Of a stretch of DNA of 15,539 bases, positions 13,482 to 15,539 are shown piece after piece. The DNA comes from Patescibacteria group bacterium UBA5738 (GTDB lineage: Bacteria; Patescibacteriota; Minisyncoccia; Minisyncoccales; UBA5738). The stretch's first letter is position 1; each line of letters starts with the position of its first letter. The notes under the pieces are model-generated. The model saw only the letters and a program-made list of their open reading frames with translations, made no database searches and was not told the origin of the DNA. A program made the position numbers and the translations under genes. The DNA lies in assembly GCA_002419295.1 (NCBI GenBank), contig DIFW01000009.1, positions 1-15,539 of the forward strand, given 5' to 3'.

Positions 13482-14639
13482 ATGGATACAACTTTGGGAA
13501 CAAAAAAACGCGATTTGGGACAATTCTTTACCACCAATGCGGATTACATTTTACAGGGATTTGAAGAATTTATCGGCGGTAAGGAAGTGAGCGATCCGTT
13601 TGCGGGGAATCAAGAATTGCTTAATTGGTGTCAAAAAAACGGCGCGCAAGCTGTTGTTGGTTTTGATTGCGACAAAAATTATGTTAACGATAAAAATGTT
13701 TTTTATAATGATTCCATAAATTTACCGCAAAAATATAATTTTGTTTGCACCAATCCTCCCTATTTGCATAAAAATAAAGCATCCCGTGAGATTAAAAACA
13801 AGTTTTTTAGCGGCGGCAACGCGGTTTTTGAGGACTTATATCAAGTTTCAATAAGATCTGTTTTGGATTGCGAGGAGGGCATAATTATCGTGCCGCTAAA
13901 TTTTTTGTGCGCTCAAAATTCGTTGAAAATCAGAAATTTATTTTTTGGTAAATTCGAAATTATTAAATTGAATATATTTATCGAGCAAGTTTTTGATGAT
14001 ACAACCTATAATGTAATCGCCTTTTATTTCAAAAAGAAAAGCGGGTATTTCCAAAAAAATATTGTTGAAGCCGTGATTTTTCCCGATATGAGAAAAATCA
14101 GTTTTGAACTTGATAAAAGATTTGGCTGGCAATTTGGCGGCGATTTTATAAGTAAAATCAAAAAAACCAAAAACGATTTGGGTATTTTCCGTTTTACCGA
14201 TGATTTCATAAAACAAGGCGATTGCGAAACGGAGATTGCGTTGCAAAATATAAAAGATCGCCGTATTTACAAAACAAGTTTTGAGCTTAAAAATAGGCTT
14301 GAAAAAAATATTTTATTTTTGCGGGCGATAGACAGTAAAAACGGTAAAAAAATTCAAATTGAAGATATTCGGCATTATAAAATAACCGGATTAGCCGGTA
14401 AAAATACATCGCGGAATATGGCACATTTGCTTTTCAAGAAAGAAATTCCGATTGAGAAGCAAATTGAATTAATGAAGGCGTTTAATAAGGAACTTTCGGA
14501 AAATCGCGAAAAATATTGTTCATTTTTCTTGACTAATTTCAGGGACAATAACCGAAAAAGAATGTCTTTTGATCTGGCGTATAAACTGCTTAACTTGATC
14601 TATTATGAAAAAAATCAAAACCAACCTTCATTATTTTGA
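13482..14639 (+). CDS. N6-adenine DNA methyltransferase of a type II restriction-modification system
   Basis: 385-residue gamma-class adenine methyltransferase: the AdoMet-binding motif X comes first (LGQFFTT, 12-18), then motif I (SDPFAGNQEL, 37-46), then catalytic motif IV (NPPY, 91-94). The rest, from about residue 190, is Lys- and aromatic-rich and probably holds the target-recognition region; the recognition sequence cannot be read from it. The role would be to protect host sites from the partner nuclease encoded by the next, overlapping gene. The gene is noticeably AT-richer than its upstream neighbours, with AAA/AAT/ATT codons dominating, which suggests acquisition by transfer. The start at 13482 is supported by the promoter spacing and by motif X lying close to the N-terminus, as usual. 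Confidence 0.9.
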   Translation: MDTTLGTKKRDLGQFFTTNADYILQGFEEFIGGKEVSDPFAGNQELLNWCQKNGAQAVVGFDCDKNYVNDKNVFYNDSINLPQKYNFVCTNPPYLHKNKASREIKNKFFSGGNAVFEDLYQVSIRSVLDCEEGIIIVPLNFLCAQNSLKIRNLFFGKFEIIKLNIFIEQVFDDTTYNVIAFYFKKKSGYFQKNIVEAVIFPDMRKISFELDKRFGWQFGGDFISKIKKTKNDLGIFRFTDDFIKQGDCETEIALQNIKDRRIYKTSFELKNRLEKNILFLRAIDSKNGKKIQIEDIRHYKITGLAGKNTSRNMAHLLFKKEIPIEKQIELMKAFNKELSENREKYCSFFLTNFRDNNRKRMSFDLAYKLLNLIYYEKNQNQPSLF

Positions 14640-15519
14640 AATATCAAAAGCAAATCCTGAAAAATTGCTGGACGATTTTTATGTTTTTGACCGAAGAAAT
14701 CCGGATTTGGATAAATATATCCAAAACACAAAAGAAATCAAAGACATCTTGACCACGATTCGTACGATGGAAAACAAAAAAGAAGATGTGGTGATAATCG
14801 ATAAATATTTTTTTGAACTGCAAAAAACTATTGGAAAATATTCAAATTGTTCCGAGTTTGGTTGTTTTATTAACGCTTGTGATAATATAATTGGGGGCGT
14901 AAAAAATGAAGTGAATGTTTTGAAAGAAATCTCCAAAAGATATTTTGAAAAAAGAATTTTAAACGAAAATGTTCCCGAAGAGTGGATACAAGCGTTATTG
15001 GATAATAATTCTTCGCGCAAAAAAGGAAAATGTGGCGAGAATAAGCTTATTCGTATTCTTGAGTTAAATGGGATTAAAGAAGTTGGCGATTGGCGGGATT
15101 TTTCAATTACCGATTTTTGCGTTCTGCGTTTTTCTAAGAAGATAAATTTAAAAAGCGCGCGGCAAAATTTGAAAGTCAGAATTAAAACTAAAAAACAAAA
15201 CAAGACATTGGATTTGATTATTAAAATCAAAGAAAATATTTTCATTTGTGAAGCCAAGCATTTGAATACTTCCGGAGGAGGGCAAGATAAGCAGATTTCT
15301 GAATTAATAGAAATAGTGGGACTGAGAGAATCTTCGGGAATTTCTTATATCGCTTTTTTGGATGGGAAATACTCCAATGTTCTTTTAGGCATTGGCGGAC
15401 TGGGCGATAAAATAAATAAACAACGGCAAGAAATTGCCAAATGCCTTAACCAAAATCCCGATAATTACTGGGTGAATACCGCAGGATTTGAGGCGCTAAT
15501 TAAAGATTTGAAAAATTAA
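14605..15519 (+). CDS. Type II restriction endonuclease, PD-(D/E)XK fold (predicted)
   Basis: 304-residue protein overlapping the methyltransferase by 35 bases in another frame, the arrangement expected of a partner nuclease. A PD-(D/E)XK core is readable: the helix GKCGENKLIRILELNG (141-156) with Glu145, then LDLII (202-206) with Asp203, then IFICEAKHLN (212-221) with Glu216 and Lys218. These are followed by GGGQDKQISELIEI, like the Gln helix after the core in many such nucleases. The N-terminal 130 residues are mostly helical-looking and unrecognised. I do not recognise the specific restriction enzyme family. No Shine-Dalgarno is visible; translation probably depends on the methyltransferase being read through the overlap. 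The same low-GC composition as the methyltransferase supports joint acquisition. Complete, ending 20 bases before the window edge. Confidence 0.82.
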   Translation: MKKIKTNLHYFEISKANPEKLLDDFYVFDRRNPDLDKYIQNTKEIKDILTTIRTMENKKEDVVIIDKYFFELQKTIGKYSNCSEFGCFINACDNIIGGVKNEVNVLKEISKRYFEKRILNENVPEEWIQALLDNNSSRKKGKCGENKLIRILELNGIKEVGDWRDFSITDFCVLRFSKKINLKSARQNLKVRIKTKKQNKTLDLIIKIKENIFICEAKHLNTSGGGQDKQISELIEIVGLRESSGISYIAFLDGKYSNVLLGIGGLGDKINKQRQEIAKCLNQNPDNYWVNTAGFEALIKDLKN

Positions 15520-15539
15520 AAAAGTATATATTTAAATAT

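Noticed and set aside
14679..15257. 192-codon minus-strand open frame inside the nuclease gene
   Set aside because: A Ser/Phe-rich shadow caused by AT-rich composition; the plus-strand frame carries the PD-(D/E)XK motifs.

Overview
This window looks like a chromosomal piece of a small-genome bacterium, most likely from the Candidate Phyla Radiation (Patescibacteria, possibly Parcubacteria-like). That placement is inferred from gene style, not from a marker gene. The signs are short single-domain genes, almost no Shine-Dalgarno sequences, a half-size MFS protein, an FtsZ with a long basic N-terminal tail, and no conserved operon order. TGA is used as a normal stop (for example the peptidase, the HIT protein and the methyltransferase), so the UGA=Gly code of Gracilibacteria/Absconditabacteria does not apply. 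No tRNA, rRNA, CRISPR array, insertion sequence or phage gene was seen.

Layout. Positions 1-3500 carry plus-strand single genes: a GIY-YIG nuclease-domain protein followed by a perfect 15-bp inverted repeat, an M20 metallopeptidase, three small membrane proteins (YggT-like, GlsB/YeaQ-like, and an unknown two-helix protein), and a HIT-family protein with an extra C-terminal region. Positions 3514-4779 hold a minus-strand, membrane-anchored family 3 glycoside hydrolase (NagZ type). It is divergent from a P-type cation ATPase (4823-7222) across only 43 bp. The ATPase overlaps a six-helix half-size MFS protein. Next is serine hydroxymethyltransferase, alone after a roughly 330-bp mostly non-coding gap. 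Positions 9379-10651 hold an RRM RNA-binding protein with a promoter, a structured leader and a textbook terminator, then a membrane-anchored cyclophilin with its own terminator. An unusual FtsZ and a thioredoxin reductase follow. The window ends with a two-gene restriction-modification system (gamma-class adenine methyltransferase plus PD-(D/E)XK nuclease) that is clearly more AT-rich than the rest.

How the genes relate. There is no single pathway. The themes are envelope and division (NagZ, FtsZ, small membrane proteins), ion transport (ATPase plus MFS half), protein folding and redox (cyclophilin, TrxB), one-carbon metabolism (GlyA), RNA binding (RRM) and DNA defence (R-M). The strongest candidates for something new are three. 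The FtsZ has a basic Lys/Ala-rich N-terminal extension of about 85 residues and an altered GTP-binding G-box. The AT-rich R-M pair has an apparently leaderless methyltransferase. The RRM gene has a start codon built into a heptamer tandem repeat.
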